A DNA stretch of 64,000 nt from positions 1,116,001-1,180,000 of the forward strand of contig FMBT01000291.1 in the NCBI GenBank assembly GCA_900095095.1, given 5' to 3'. The notes beneath the pieces are model-generated. The model saw nothing but the letters and a program-made list of their open reading frames with translations. It was not told the origin of the DNA and made no database searches. The position numbers were made by a program, and so were the translations under genes. The DNA is from Fragilariopsis cylindrus CCMP1102 (Eukaryota > Bacillariophyta > Bacillariophyceae > Bacillariales > Bacillariaceae). This document shows, piece after piece, positions 10,616 to 23,126 of this stretch. How positions within the stretch are numbered: position 1 is the first letter of the stretch; every line of letters starts with the position of its first letter.

Positions 10616-13600
10616 CTAACGTCTTGCAGCTCCAAATGGAGGACTTCCAAATGCAGGAGCGTTGCTAGATTGCCCTCCAAACGGCGAAGGAGATGATTGT
10701 GACAAAGAGCCAAAGTTAGACGATCCACCAAAGCCTGCTGTCGATCCAGAACCAAAGGAATGTCCTGCAGGAGAAGAACCCGACATTCCACTCCCCCCTC
10801 CAATTGACGAAGGTTGACCAAACCCCCTGGACTTTGACCAAATGGACTCGATCCTCCACCCATTGCTGATGCTTGACCAAACGCCGGATTAGCGACTGGT
10901 GGTGAGCCGAAGCCAGGATTAGGAGCGGACGAAGATATACCAAAGACAGAACAATCCAGCTGGTATTTCTTTGCTAAGTTTCTAACATTTGTTCTTCGTT
11001 ACCATGATATTTTGTCAAAAGCTTATCAACTTCGGCAACTTTACTAGGATTCTTCTCTTGGTAAAACTGAAGCAACAAATCCCGTGCAGTTCTCCCATTG
11101 AACATTTGCTGCGAATTGGATTGCATGGGTAATGGCGATGGAGCACCAAATGGGGCCGGTGTTGTGGTACCCCCAAAAGGCGATGCCGACGACAATCCTC
11201 CTGTTGTTGTTGCTGCGCCAAAAGGAGAACTCGATGCTACATTTCCTCCTCCGAACGGTGATTGCGCTGGAGCTGAGCATTTGTAGCTGACGAGGACATT
11301 CCAAAAGCTGAGATATTCGTCGACGGGGTAGAAGAACCGAACGGTGATTGAGCTGGTGCTTGTTGGAATCCACCTGGATTTGATGAGAACATCCCGGTAT
11401 TCGAGGTAGGGTGGGACTTTTACCGATGGTCGCACCAGAAGAAGAAGACGTTGCGGCAGAACTTCCAAAAGGTGAAGAAGTAACGCCTGGATTCTGTTGG
11501 TTAGTGGTACCAGAGGAAGAAGCAAAAGGGGAAGGAGCCGATGCCAATCCAGTGGTAGTACCAAACCCGGACGAGTGAGGCTGTGCTGATGGTGCTGAAT
11601 TTGATCCAAGATTTCCAAATCCCGACAAGGTTGACGAACCACCAGATGCTGCTGTCTTTGTAGTTCCTTCCAAAGGATTTGATACCTTGTACTTGTTTGC
11701 TAACTTCTCAAACAAAACTGATTCGCGACCCTGGAATTTCTCAAGCGTTTTCTTTACCTCTCCAATCTTGGCGGGATTGTGTTTTTGGTAAAAAGAAGTT
11801 AGAATAGATTCGTAGGAATTCGTTTTTCCTGCTTCAGTAGTATTCGACGACGATGATATTGGCTGTACGGCTCCAAACGAGGGCGCAGGGTTTGCGCCCG
11901 TTTTGTCAGATCCTGATGAAAATAGAGAACTTCCAAGAGCATTCATATTACCGAAAGCTGCTGCCGATGATGCTTCACTCTTCTTCGAAGCAAGTGGCTT
12001 TCCTTCTGTAACTTTATCCTGTTGTTCCTCCGAAGGTGGTTTTGGAGCAGAGAGAGCAAATGCAGAAGTGCTAGTGCTTTTGTCCTTTAATTTGGTGGGC
12101 AAGTCTTTCGAGAAGGGATTTTTGGGTGCCTGTTTAGGCATAGGCGGCAATGGCGCTGATGAGGAGGCATTTGACTTCGCGGTAGGATTTTTCTTTGAAG
12201 GCAGCGAAGTTACAGTTTCTCTTTTCTTGCCGTTGGAAAATGGATTAGTTGGGGCTTTGTTTGACATAGGCGGGAAGGCAGCTTTCGATGCGCCCATACT
12301 ACGCTTTGTCTGCCCCACACTTGAGTGAGCTTGACCTTGAGCTGACGAAGTCGATTCTTTCTTCTTCATTTCCGTAGTAGCTTGCAGTTTCTCGGGAGTT
12401 GTACCAAAACTAGCAAGAGTTTCTCGCGAAGCATTTGACAATGTTGTTTGGTTCAGATCCCGTGGAGCGGCCAATGATAGCTGCTTCATTCGATTTTGAT
12501 CAATGGTCGATGGCTGGTCCCAACCATTTCTGGCTTTCGTTTTCGAGGGGGGAGAGAACATACTGGCTCTTTTGGACAAAATTAGAGAATTTTCGTGTCT
12601 TGGATTTCCGGATGGTTTCTCTGATGCTGGTGGACTCATGAGTAGACTATGCGTCATAGGCTTTTGTACCCCAGCTTCGTTTCTACCATCACGTAACTGC
12701 TGGTTATTAGTGGCACCTTTGGCCGTTAAAGTGTTGAATCGGTCAATCTTTATATTTTCGTTTCCTATCTGCTGGAGTGCTGACTCGATATCTTTCCAGT
12801 GAGAAGCCAGCGATTTGGATGGTTTAGTCTGTTGTTGCTTCTTCGATATTCTCTACACTTTCAAGGGGAATAGGCCGTAGCTTATCACGATGTCTTGGTG
12901 ATTTGAAAGACAGACTTTCTAAGCCATATGTTGACCGTCCAGTACCCGCACGCTTTATTCTGTGATTAAATGGTACCCTTTTGGATGCAGCATTAATCTT
13001 TCCCTGAATCCGTGAAGAAACTTCCTCAAAATTTTTTGATCTTCTATATAGATTCATAACTCCTTGAAGTAGTTTGATCTTTCCGTAACCATGATCATCA
13101 TCGCTGGTTGCTTCCAATAAGTCCACTCTCTCTCTAACCAATGTCATCTGCCTGACTATAGATCGAGATGATGCCGCAAATATCCTACGTTTCGTTTCTG
13201 ATTCTTGGTCTAAGCCTTGAGTATCGACAATGCTTTCGGTCCCCGTATTCGGTAGGTTGATTTCTTGGATCATTTTGCGTGCCTCATCGATCTGACGAGA
13301 TGAATCCGTCTTCCTAGACAACAAGAATGCTGTCTCGCCACGATTATTCCGAATAGAATCGTCGAGATTCAATATGTTCGATCTTTCTTGTTCTATCTGC
13401 ATCGCTAAGTCTTCGATTTCTTGTTGGAGTTCATTATCGTCTAAACTGGCTTCTGCTCTCATCTGTGATACTTCTGCAACGGTGCGACTAAAGCTACTGA
13501 TGACTGAATCAAGCTGTATTTGTATTTTCGTTTTCTTTCTTCCAGTTTGTCCAGCGGAGTTCTGGGGTATAGTTGCACCAGATAGGGTAGAATTTGCTGT

Positions 13601-16600
13601 GCCCAGTGAGGTTGCGTTCTGAGATGAAGCGACCTTTCCAGTGGAGACAGCGGCTTTTTCTGCGGGCTTGGGTATATCTCCTCCGAAAGGAGATGGTGCC
13701 CTGCTTGACATTGGCGGAAGAGCAGCGAATGTACTAGGTCCTTTCTCTACAGGCTTCGATGGTTTGGCTCCAAATGGAGAAGGTGCTTTGCTTGACATTG
13801 GAGGTAGTGCAGCGAAAGTACTAGCCGAAGCTTTTTCTGCGGGCTTCGATGGTTTTGCTTCTCCGAAAGGAGATGGCGCCTTGCTGGACATTGGAGGTAG
13901 AGCAGCGAAATTACTAGTAGGGGCTTTTTCTACAGGCTTGGATGGTTTTGCTCCAAATGCTCCGAAAGGAGATGGCGCCTTGCTTGACATTGGAGGTAGA
14001 GCAGCGAAATTACTAGTAGGGGCTTTTTCTACAGGCTTGGATGGTTTTGCTCCAAATGCTCCGAAAGGAGATGGCGCCTTGCTTGACATTGGAGGTAGAG
14101 CAGCGAAATTACTAGTAGGGGCTTTTTCTACAGGCTTGGATGGTTTTGCTCCAAATGCTCCAAAAGGAGACGGTGCCTTGCTTGGCATTGGAGGTAATGC
14201 AGCGAAAGTACTAGCAGGGACTTTTTCTGCTGGCTTAGATGGTTTTGCTCCAAATGCTCCAAAAGGAGATGGTGCCTTGCTGGACATTGGCGGTAGTGCA
14301 GCGAAAGTACTTGCAGGGGCTTTTTCTGCTGGCTTGATGCCCCCAAATGGAGTCGGTGCCTTGGTTGGCATTGGCGGGAGAGCAGCGAAAGTACTAGCAG
14401 GGGCTTGTTCCGCAGGCTTGGGTGTCTTTGCTCCTCCGAAAGGAGACGGTGCCTTGCTTGGCATTGGTGGGAGAGCAGCGAAAGTACTAGCAGGGGCTTT
14501 TCCTGCTGGCTTGATGCCCCCAAATGGAGTCGGTGCCTTGCTTGGCATTGGAGGAAGTGCAGCAAAAGTACTGCTGCTAGCAGAAACCTTCTTAGTTGGG
14601 GTTGCAGCATCCGATTTAAACGAGAATCCACTGGCGGAGGCTGATGCCTTCGTATCATCAGAGGTAACGTTACTTGTGGTTCCAAACTTGAAACCGCCAC
14701 TTGACGAAGTTGAAGTTGTATTAGATTTCCCTCCGAAAGAGAAGCCTCCAGCTCCAATCGCTGAAGTTTTAGTACCTGTAGTAGTACTTCCTCCAAAAGA
14801 AAAGCCTCCCGCCCCGATGGAAGCAGATGACCCGGAATCAACTTTGGCTGCATTATCTACAGTAACAACTTCAGCACCTGGACGCGAAGTTTCACATGCA
14901 ACACATTGATTAGCACTGTCATTGTTCCGAACTGAACAAATATCACACCTCCAACTATTTACATCAATCTTGAAAATATCTCCCAGACCCGATGATTCAT
15001 CCTTTCCTTCATTATTACTGACAATAGTAGTGCCCTCATCATCACTGTCATCATCACTACTGTCCTCATCTCCAAATAACCAATCAATATACCATACAAG
15101 AAAGTCTGATTGATAAATGCGATTTGTGTCTTTCTTCAGTCTCTTGAGAGTTTTCTTGTGCTCTTCTTCACAATACGTGGATCCCATAGATTCAAACAGA
15201 TCACCAAACTGATCAATAGTGATATACGATTCCCCCCCTTCTACCTCAGATAGTTTTCCAAAGGCATCCTTGGCCTTTTCTTCTTCTTCTGCTCTTTCTT
15301 CTTTATCTGCAGAATCTAATGAGGCATCGTCATCTGAACCCTCTACAAGAGACTTGTACCAAGTAAGAAAAGCACTTCTGGTTATTTTTCCTGATTTTGA
15401 AGGGTCAACCAAATCTACTTGAGCATCATATTCATCTCCATGGAATCCCTCTCCAAGTGCTTCTGACATATCTTCAAATGATGAGACAGGAACAGATCCA
15501 GAACTTGTGGAATCAAATTCATCAAAAACACGAGTAGCCTTTTCGTTATCAGAGTTAATTACCTCCTGCTGGACATGTGCATCACCACTCATTCCGCTAT
15601 TCGACGTACCGGATCCTCCTGAAGGTGTAACAGTTTTACTGTCTACCGGAAGTCCATCATCATTACTTTTATCTGCTATCCCAAACTTGAGACCACTGCT
15701 CGAAATTGCGCCAGTTGCTTCCCCAAAAGAAAAGCCCCCCGCTCCAATCGCTGAAGTTGTAGATTTATTATCGGCAACAGTTGTTCCTCCAAAGGAAAAA
15801 CCTCCAGCTCCAATCGCTGAAGTTTTAGTATCTGTAGCAGTTGTTCCTCCAAAAGAAAAGCCTCCAGCTCCGATCGCAGAAGCTGTAGCAGTTGTTCCTC
15901 CAAATGAAAAGCCTCCCGCCCCGATGGAAGCAGATGACCCGGAATCAACTTTGGCTGCATTATCTACAGTAACAACTTCAGCACCTGGACGCGAAGTTTC
16001 ACATGCAACACATTGATTAGCACTGTCATTGTTCCGAACTGAACAAATATCACACCTCCAACTATTTACATCAATCTTGAAAATATCTCCTAGACCTTCA
16101 CTATTATTGACAATATTAGTGCCCTCATCATCACTGATGTTATCCTCATCACTGTCATCATCGCTACTGTCCTCATCTCCAAATAACCAATCAATATACC
16201 ATACAAGAAAGTCTGATTGATAAATGCGATTTGTGTCTTTCTTCAGTCTCTTGAGAGTTTTCTTGTGCTCTTCTTCACAATACGTGGATCCCATAGATTC
16301 AAACAGATCACCAAACTGATCAATAGTGATATACGATTCCCCCCCTTCTACCTCAGATAGTTTTCCAAAGGCATCCTTGGCCTTTTCTTCTTCTTCTGCT
16401 CTTTCTTCTTTATCTGCAGAATCTAATGAGGCATCGTCATCTGAACCCTCTACAAGAGACTTGTACCAAGTAAGAAAAGCACTTCTGGTTATTTTTCCTG
16501 ATTTTGAAGGGTCAACCAGATCTACTTGAGCATCATATTCATCTCCATGGAATCCCTCTCCAAGTGCTTCTGACATATCTTCAAATGATGAGACAGGAAC

Positions 16601-18823
16601 AGATCCAGAACTTGTGGAATCAAATTCATCAAAAACAAGAGCAGCAGCCTTTTCGGTACGAGACAACTCTTCCGTTTTCGTAGATGACGATATACCGTCC
16701 TCCTTTCTTGTTGGTTCCGTTGCTGTTAAGTCTGATGCTTTCGTTGGAGGAAAACTAATCGGTGTAACCGGTTGAACATCTGTTGTTGTTGTCGTTGTTG
16801 TTAATGACTTTAAAGATGGTGAGGGAACTGAGACCGTGGTTGGTTCGCTTGTACTCGTTGGTGGCGCGGAAGCCTGACCAAAAAGTGGCTTCACTGAGAA
16901 CCCTCCTACTGTCGATACTGGTATCGATGACTTTGAAAAAGCATTAAATGGGCTTGAGCCACCCGGGGATGGAGTATTACTGGAACCAAACGCACCACCT
17001 CCAGAAGAAAGTCCCGCGAAGCCACCGATTGACGACGGTGTACTAGATCCAAACGTTCCAGTTGATCCAAATGCATTGGTAGGTTTAACAGGAGTAGATG
17101 TTACCGGAGAAGCCGTCGCACTTAGTGATGAAACCGCACCAAACACCGACGTTTCATCTACCTTTCTTCCAAATGAGGCAAACGACGAGCCACCGCTATT
17201 AGGACTTCCAAATGTCAACCCACTGACATTTCCGGACCCGAAGCTCGAGGGCTTGAAACCAGATTCAAATAAGCCCGAGTTCGTTGTGTTTGCTGATTGC
17301 ACCACTTCGTTTGTAGACTCGATAGTCGTAGTCAGCACCGGGGTTACACTTTTTTCAAGGTCATCGTCCTTGTTTTCGTCGACTACCACCCACGAGGCAG
17401 TTTCCGGTGTTTGGGGTGGAGATATACTATTCGATGTTGCTGATGGAGACTTGGTCGTAGTCACAAGAGGCTCGCTTGGCAGATCCGCAGTTGATCCTAA
17501 TACAGGTGAAGAGAAGTATTTTGGATCATTTATGTGCTGGTATTCGAATATAGATAACGAACCATCTGTCGCTGCCAATAGAAGTCGAAATGACGAAGAT
17601 GACAGTTGAAGAATAGAGATACCGAGAGGAAAAGCGAATTCATCGTCTTCGTTGGTAGGTGTCGTGGCGGTTGCTCCCTCTTGAAATTCCACTGGTTGCC
17701 AACATACGTCATTGATACCATCAGAATCATTTTTGGAAGAAACTGCTCCAATATCGGTACCTACATTAGTTCCAACAGCGATCAGTTTACCTCCTGTGTG
17801 TGGTAGAAAGGAGGTGAAAAAGACGTGTCGCCCAAATTTCGGTACTGTAAAAAAGGGAACGACATCACCTTGTTCCATCCAGTCGGCACATCGATTGAGT
17901 GAATCGTCTATGGTTGTAACATATAGGCAAGCCTCGTGGTCTGCATTGTCAACTTCGTCGTCTTCGTCAGGATCTTCGTCGTCTTCGGGAGGGAAAACCC
18001 GACAAATACCTGCTACGAAGGTGTCCGAAGTCCAGTTCAAATGAGTACAGACGGACCCATCTTCTTCAGATGGGCAACCGAGCTCGGAAATAGGTTCCAG
18101 TACATCGGGGTACGAGTTAGAGTTGCACGATAGAATAGCAATAGAACCGTCAAATCGTCCAATGGCTATTGGAATTGCTGCTCCGTCGCATTCTTTTGTT
18201 GCAATTGATCCGCACCAAGCAGCACTCGAAATATTTTCAATCATTTGTTGTTGTGTGGAGGGAATTAGATTGATTGGATCGGCAACACCCGCATCATAAA
18301 TAGCCATACCCTTGGTAGCGTCTACCAATACAAGGTTGTAATCATATGAAGAAAAATCAAGCGCCAGTATAGGTCCCGAACCACAGGCCGCATGAGATCG
18401 ATCGGCAGACACCGGACTGGAAATACTTGGTGTTACATGAGAATGAGCATCAGAAATTGACCATCTTAATGATATACTGGTGGCGGTTGAGTCGTAACAC
18501 TGCAGTGATCCGTCAATACAAGCAACGGCCACCAAACGTCCATCCGGAGAAGCTTTTAAATGGACAGCACCGACAGCACCCCCCGAAAGAATACAACTGC
18601 CAACCACTTTGATACTGGAAGCACTATCTTCGTCCTCTGTTACTAAAATACGTTCAAGATTGCACCCATTAATTCGATATGCTAGACCATTAGCGACGCC
18701 GTTCGGTGCATCGATCATTTTTAAACCCACCGTTGTGGGTTTTATTGGGGAATCCAGTAGTGTTGATCCTTCTACTTCCTCAACAAGTCCCCCCTTCGGT
18801 TCGAGAATGATAAGGGAATCCAT
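10616..18823 (-). CDS. NUP214: Nup214-like FG nucleoporin with EF-hand and RanBP2 zinc-finger modules
   Basis: Giant nuclear-pore protein. The start is taken at the Met at 18823 (MDSLIILEPKGG), although the frame is open to 19003. From there: residues 1-430, a beta-propeller-like domain of the Nup214/Nup159 type; 460-720, FG repeats; 720-975 and 1093-1342, two nearly identical blocks of degenerate EF-hands, an acidic stretch and a RanBP2 zinc finger (WRCDICS...NQCVACETSRPG) followed by GGFSFGG repeats; 1410-1730, ten FAALPPM-SKAPSPFG repeats; 1754-1924, a coiled coil. The frame stops at 12824, but one base away it resumes as QTKPSKSLASHWK and runs on with more FG repeats and two YESILTSFYQKHNPAK-type motifs to FGAARR and a stop at 10616. 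Breaks lie near 12830 (extra base) and 11400, 11285, 10985 and 10825 (missing base). An FG nucleoporin is certain; the Nup214 assignment is probable. Confidence 0.8.
13640..14590 (-). repeat. Ten-copy FAALPPM/PSPFG coding repeat array
   Basis: Within the nucleoporin exon, ten units of about 84-99 bases encode (S/T)xFAALPPM(P/S)SKAP(S/T)PFG followed by a KPxKPxEKAP linker. Three adjacent units around 13900-14160 are almost identical in DNA, indicating recent unequal exchange. Confidence 0.9.
14798..15543 (-). repeat. Coding tandem duplication, copy B (EF-hand + zinc finger)
   Basis: This is a near-identical DNA copy of 15905-16657, offset by 1107 bases. Differences cluster in the short acidic Asp/Ser stretch (around 14990-15060), where copy B has KDESSGLG in place of a shorter linker. 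It encodes two EF-hand-like pairs and one RanBP2 zinc finger. Confidence 0.9.
15905..16657 (-). repeat. Coding tandem duplication, copy A (EF-hand + zinc finger)
   Basis: The N-terminal-proximal copy of the module repeated at 14798-15543. Long runs of identical bases, including synonymous positions, show that the duplication or its homogenisation is recent. Confidence 0.9.
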
Positions 18824-19625
18824 GACACTGTTGATAACTTTGGGAACAAATATAAAGACACTCAAAAAGGTGCAAGTACTTGTATTGTAGTATTTATTCG
18901 TAAAGCGGACCCGCTTTGTTTGTGTTGTTGTTGTTGTTGTTTCAAAATTTATGATTTCCGGTTTTGTTTCGTTAGACGCTACAACACGGGTACAGTGCGG
19001 CATAAGTATGGTAGTAATTTTGAATTTGGAGGGAGGGGGAGGGGAAATTCAAAATATAGTAGTCAGATTTAGAGGCGTACTTGAAGTAGTTGGGGATTCA
19101 AAATCAATAATTGATGAGATGACAATTGACATTCAACAGTACTGTACAATAGTTTGTGCTTGGATGCAGTGGGTAGTAGTAAGTGTAATCCAGAAAAAAT
19201 GTAACTATTGCTGAACAAGCCACATCTACTATATATAATGAATAACAAGCTACTATATACAAAATATATATCTGATTTTGTCAAGGAAATAATTTGATTT
19301 GTTCAAGCAGACATGAAGTATAATGTATAAGATACTACCAAAAACGTTTGCAAGTGCACCAACTTGTATCCTGATGTCCTTCCATCAAAATTGGAAATTA
19401 TTGATACGCTGTACCTTGGCATGTTGAATATATGGCATGTTCTAATCTATATCCCTTTACATTTTGCTTTTATCTCTAATCTAATAGACTAGTGGCACAG
19501 CTATATCAACTTCATCTTGTTTTCTGAGATAGATATGCTAACAGGTTGATATGAAACAATTCTACGGTAGTGCAGTTTATAGACATCCTATTGTACTGGA
19601 ATAGCTCCAAATGAATGAATTTGCG

Positions 19626-19697
<72 letters not shown>

Positions 19698-19730
19698 TTT
19701 TTCGTTTGTTGTATTTCAAAAGATTTTTAG
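18824..19730. other. Intergenic: nucleoporin promoter side and ATPAF1 3' side
   Basis: About 900 bases between the likely nucleoporin start and the ATPAF1 stop. The first 180 bases are open in the nucleoporin frame but look untranslated. The region ends in the T68 tract listed separately. No other gene is seen. Confidence 0.4.
19627..19694. repeat. T68 homopolymer (A68 in the ATPAF1 sense direction)
   Basis: Sixty-eight uninterrupted T on the plus strand. It begins 36 bases beyond the ATPAF1 stop codon and in that gene's transcript orientation reads as A68, like a poly(A) tail. The exact length in an assembly is unreliable. Confidence 0.95.
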
Positions 19731-20517
19731 TTACTTTTCCACATCGACTGTTTTTTCTGTAACTATGTCTTCAACGTCTCCACTATTCCACTTAGCACTT
19801 TGCAGCGATATGTAATCATCAATGTCAAATGAATCTTGTTGTTTATTAAAGGCCCTAACCGTGAGAAATTCGTCGTCGTCTTTGTAGTTACCTAGCATCG
19901 ACCTTACCACTTTCAGGCCTTCGCCGTCATCGATTCCATTATTTAATATGTCTACTCGAACTAAAGTTAAATTCTTTTCTTCGGCATAATCGTCAAAAAT
20001 CGAAAAAGTCAAAAGCGGCTGAGCAGCTGAGGGATCCATCTTATAATCTTCCAAGTACGCCATGATAAAATGAGAAGGTTCAAAAAATTGCGACACCAAC
20101 ATGAAGTGACCATCATCACGAAAGATTGGTTGGACAAAGAATGGATTGGATGTGGCTCGTGGTAAGATATTCTCTCCTTCCTTCTTATCTAATACAAGAC
20201 CTATAACATTATCCTATTTATGGAAAAAAAAGTAAAATATAAAATAACATTTGGTTAGAAATCGAGCTGCGATCATCTAATTTTCGTTTTCTTTTTTAGT
20301 GTACAGTATTAGTCGTGTAAATTACCTTGCTCTCATGATAAGTGTACCACATATCAGATATCTCCGTTCGTGTTTTATCTTCAACCAAATCTTTCTTCAA
20401 AATTTCATGCAACGTCTTCGGTCCAACAAAGCTAAAGCTAAATTGTCGTCTGAGTGCGGCAGTTGGTGAAAACAGCTGGCGTTTTACAAGCCTTCTTGTT
20501 AATGTCTGCATCATCAT
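19731..20517 (-). CDS. ATPAF1: ATP synthase F1 assembly factor 1 (ATP11/ATPAF1)
   Basis: Mitochondrial chaperone that binds the F1 beta subunit during ATP synthase assembly. Exon 1 is 20517-20326 and encodes an MMMQTLTRRLVKRQLF presequence rich in Arg, then the family signature PKTLHEILKKDLVEDKTRTEISDMWYTYH. The intron is 20325-20214. Exon 2, 20213-19731, encodes DNVIGLVLDKKEG, NPFFVQP, a MLVSQFFEP strand and TLVRVDILN. The protein is 224 aa with intact frame, shorter than the roughly 300 aa usual in animals and yeast. Any of three consecutive ATGs could be the start. A long homopolymer lies immediately downstream. Confidence 0.85.
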
Positions 20518-20970
20518 TGTACCGTTTTACAATCGTTATTGTAGTATGGAATAGCAAGGAAAACAAATATTGGTGTATTTATTCTCGATGATGTCAACAA
20601 CATCAAACTCTGAGATCTGAGACAAATAAGGTGATGTGATTTGGAAATATTGTACTGTAGACTCAAGCGAAAATTTTAATTTATTTTGTTTCTTCTTGTT
20701 GATTGTCTTACTCGATCTTCATGTTCGTGACTCAAATCGACTGACTCGACTCGATTCACTAGCTAAATGTTTATGACAGCTCTAAAATCAAATCAAATCA
20801 ATTATCTTCATCAGAGTTGCTACAACTCCAGTGTATTGAGAAAAGCACACTTAGCACACAATCAAAAGCATATAAGGTTCAATGGAATATTTATAAATGC
20901 AAGTTGGTACAAATTTTTCAAAAGGAAAATAGAAAAGAATTATTTAATATTTTTCTTAAAAAAAGAAATT
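20518..20970. other. Intergenic between ATPAF1 and PCF11
   Basis: About 450 bases between two minus-strand genes, holding the ATPAF1 promoter and the PCF11 3' UTR. Short GACTC-type repeats occur near 20735-20755. No gene is seen. Confidence 0.4.
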
Positions 20971-23126
20971 CTATTGTAATGTTTGGTCAGCGGTCATCAG
21001 TTCTGGAGATCCTAAATTTCTCCAACACGTTACATGGACTAGCATATGATCTGATTCTTTGGCTGCTGCTTCATCATTCAAAACTTCAATTTCTCGGCAG
21101 TTGCTATACTTGTAAATACCATCATCATTATCGAAAAACATTTTGAAGTTGATTCCACAAATGACACAACGATCTCGTGATTCGTCGGCCGGCATAGTAA
21201 TTTCGTCGGGGCTAGTATCATCGTCCCCAGCTTGTAGTCCACTTGCATCGCCGTCGTCAAGTTCAGTCGAGGTAGCATCGTTTTGTGTCTTGTCTCCCCC
21301 GCTCCATATAGGATCGTTGTCGTACCATCCCCGTTCCTGAGTTGTTGCCATACTCTTTTCAAGTTGCCCCTTTTTGAACAAGGCATCTAGATGATTGGAT
21401 AATTCTAGCTGAGTTGCAAACCTCCGTCCATCACCCGAACTTATGAAGGGCAATCCAACCCCATACAGGAGTTCAATAATTGCTTCGTTCAATTCTTTGA
21501 TCCCGTCGTTTGTGAAAAGTGACTTGTCGATTGCATAAAAATTCGGAACTAAAGATCGAGACATCCCATTTCGGCCGACATTTCCCGTTTTTGACATTTT
21601 GGATTTTTTATTCTTGTTATCTGATGCATCCTTAATTAGCTGTAAGGTGCTTGTCAAGATACTAGCAGTCACAGATGCTGTAGCCAGCGCTCCAGTCATT
21701 TCAATAGCTTCTGTTTGTGTGTAACGATTTTCGATATTTGAAGATTCCCGTACCAAATGGTGAAGGGATGCGATAACATCGCGAGCGTCTTTCATGTTCT
21801 GGCTTATGCTTATTTTCTCCCAATTGCTACTACGCTGTAATGTTTCTGGAGTTCTAGTCTCAATAAAAAATGAAAGCTCATCACCTATTCCTCCATCCGT
21901 TGGTTTTGATGAAGATGATGACAATGCATTGGCTCCGCCAGAAGAATTGGCTTTCAACGAGCTTTCTGCCATTTCCTTTATTTGTATCAACAAGTTAACA
22001 TTGATAACTGCTAATCGTTCTAACGAGACCTTTTCCATTTCGCTTTCTTCTTGTTGCATTTCGTCTAGTATTATTTGCATTGTATCGCGTAGGGCTGGGA
22101 TCAACGCGAGTCTTCCATCCTTCTGTGAGAAAAAAAATGGAAAAAATTGTGCAGTATCATTGAGTGAGAATGATGGAAGCACACAAACCAAATGGAAATT
22201 CAATACAAGCCATATTGGGGACAGATTTTTTGTATATAGTAAATATCATGTGTATAAGGAATAATTATTATATCAATAATTGAATTACTACTAAAGCAAA
22301 CAATAATATGAAATAATTGACGTACCCCAAGGCTCAGTCCTGCATTTTCTAAGTCGGAATCAACCACTATAATCTCGCTGCCGTTTCCATTATTCACCGT
22401 CGATGAAGCTATCTCAGAGAAGCATTTTCCCATTTCTTCCCACTTTTCTTTCTCAAATGTATTCTTCCAAAGTTTCCAAACCTTTTCAAGTTTCGCACGT
22501 TTATCTGTCGGTAAGGCTTGATACACCACAGGAAGCCAATCCGAGGCGTCCTTTTCAACAATGGGTATAAACTGACCCTTTACATTTTTCAGAATAGAAT
22601 CTACAACATAAACTAAAGGTAATTTTCGATCGCAATGAACATTGTCCGAAACAAGTGATTTACGAATTATATTGTAAATAGCTGCTGCATTCCTCGATGA
22701 TTCTGCGTGATCTTCTGCCACCATTGAAAGACTATTGATCTTTACTTTATCCTTTAAAAATATGAGTGAAGTCAGTTGGAAATTCAGAATAAAGCATAGG
22801 AACAAACAAACAAACAAAGCAAATAATTAGGATGGATGAAATTTGAATGAGAGAGAGAGAAATACAAGTTCGCAAGTTAAAATTAATTATTTCATTTCCT
22901 CCAGGTTATTATCAAATCTTTATCTGATTGATGTACACGTACAGGGAAAGTCCCGAGATCGTTCACCATTTCTTTGTATTCTTCAAGTTGTTCGTCATCG
23001 ATTTCTTCTTCTTCCTCCTCCTCCATCTTCTTCCTCCTCCTCAGAACAATTATCGCCGGGTATAAGTGTATCCTTCTTTTTCTGATCATCATCATCTTCT
23101 GTTGTTGTGTTGGGAGTAGTACTCAT
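20971..23126 (-). CDS. PCF11: PCF11-like pre-mRNA cleavage/termination factor
   Basis: Couples the RNA polymerase II C-terminal domain to 3'-end cleavage and termination. Exon 1 is 23126-22943 (acidic leader ending EEYKEMVNDLGTFP), exon 2 22751-22326 (CTD-interaction domain: INSLSMVAEDH, LPLVYVVDSILKNVKGQF, KLEKVWKLW), exon 3 22122-20971. Introns are GTACGT...AAAG and GTACGT...ACAG. The C-terminus carries a zinc-binding motif CVICGINFKMFF...HVTCWRNL, as in the C-terminal fingers of Pcf11. The middle of exon 3 has a helical stretch starting at LALIPALRDTMQ. One extra base interrupts exon 1 in a GGA/GAA run near 23030. At about 580 aa it is shorter than animal PCF11 and close to the yeast protein. 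Confidence 0.75.

Noticed and set aside
11903-12328. 141-aa plus-strand frame
   Set aside because: Antisense of the well-supported FG/coiled-coil coding strand.
13641-14909. 422-aa plus-strand open frame opposite the nucleoporin
   Set aside because: It is the antisense of the FAALPPM repeat array; its repetitive Gly/Ala/Asp pattern mirrors the coding repeats.
15507-16016. 169-aa plus-strand frame inside the nucleoporin
   Set aside because: Antisense of the GGFSFGG repeats; no independent motif.
20326-20517. ATPAF1 as a retroposed processed copy (because of the nearby A68)
   Set aside because: The gene retains a canonical 112-base intron that keeps the frame.
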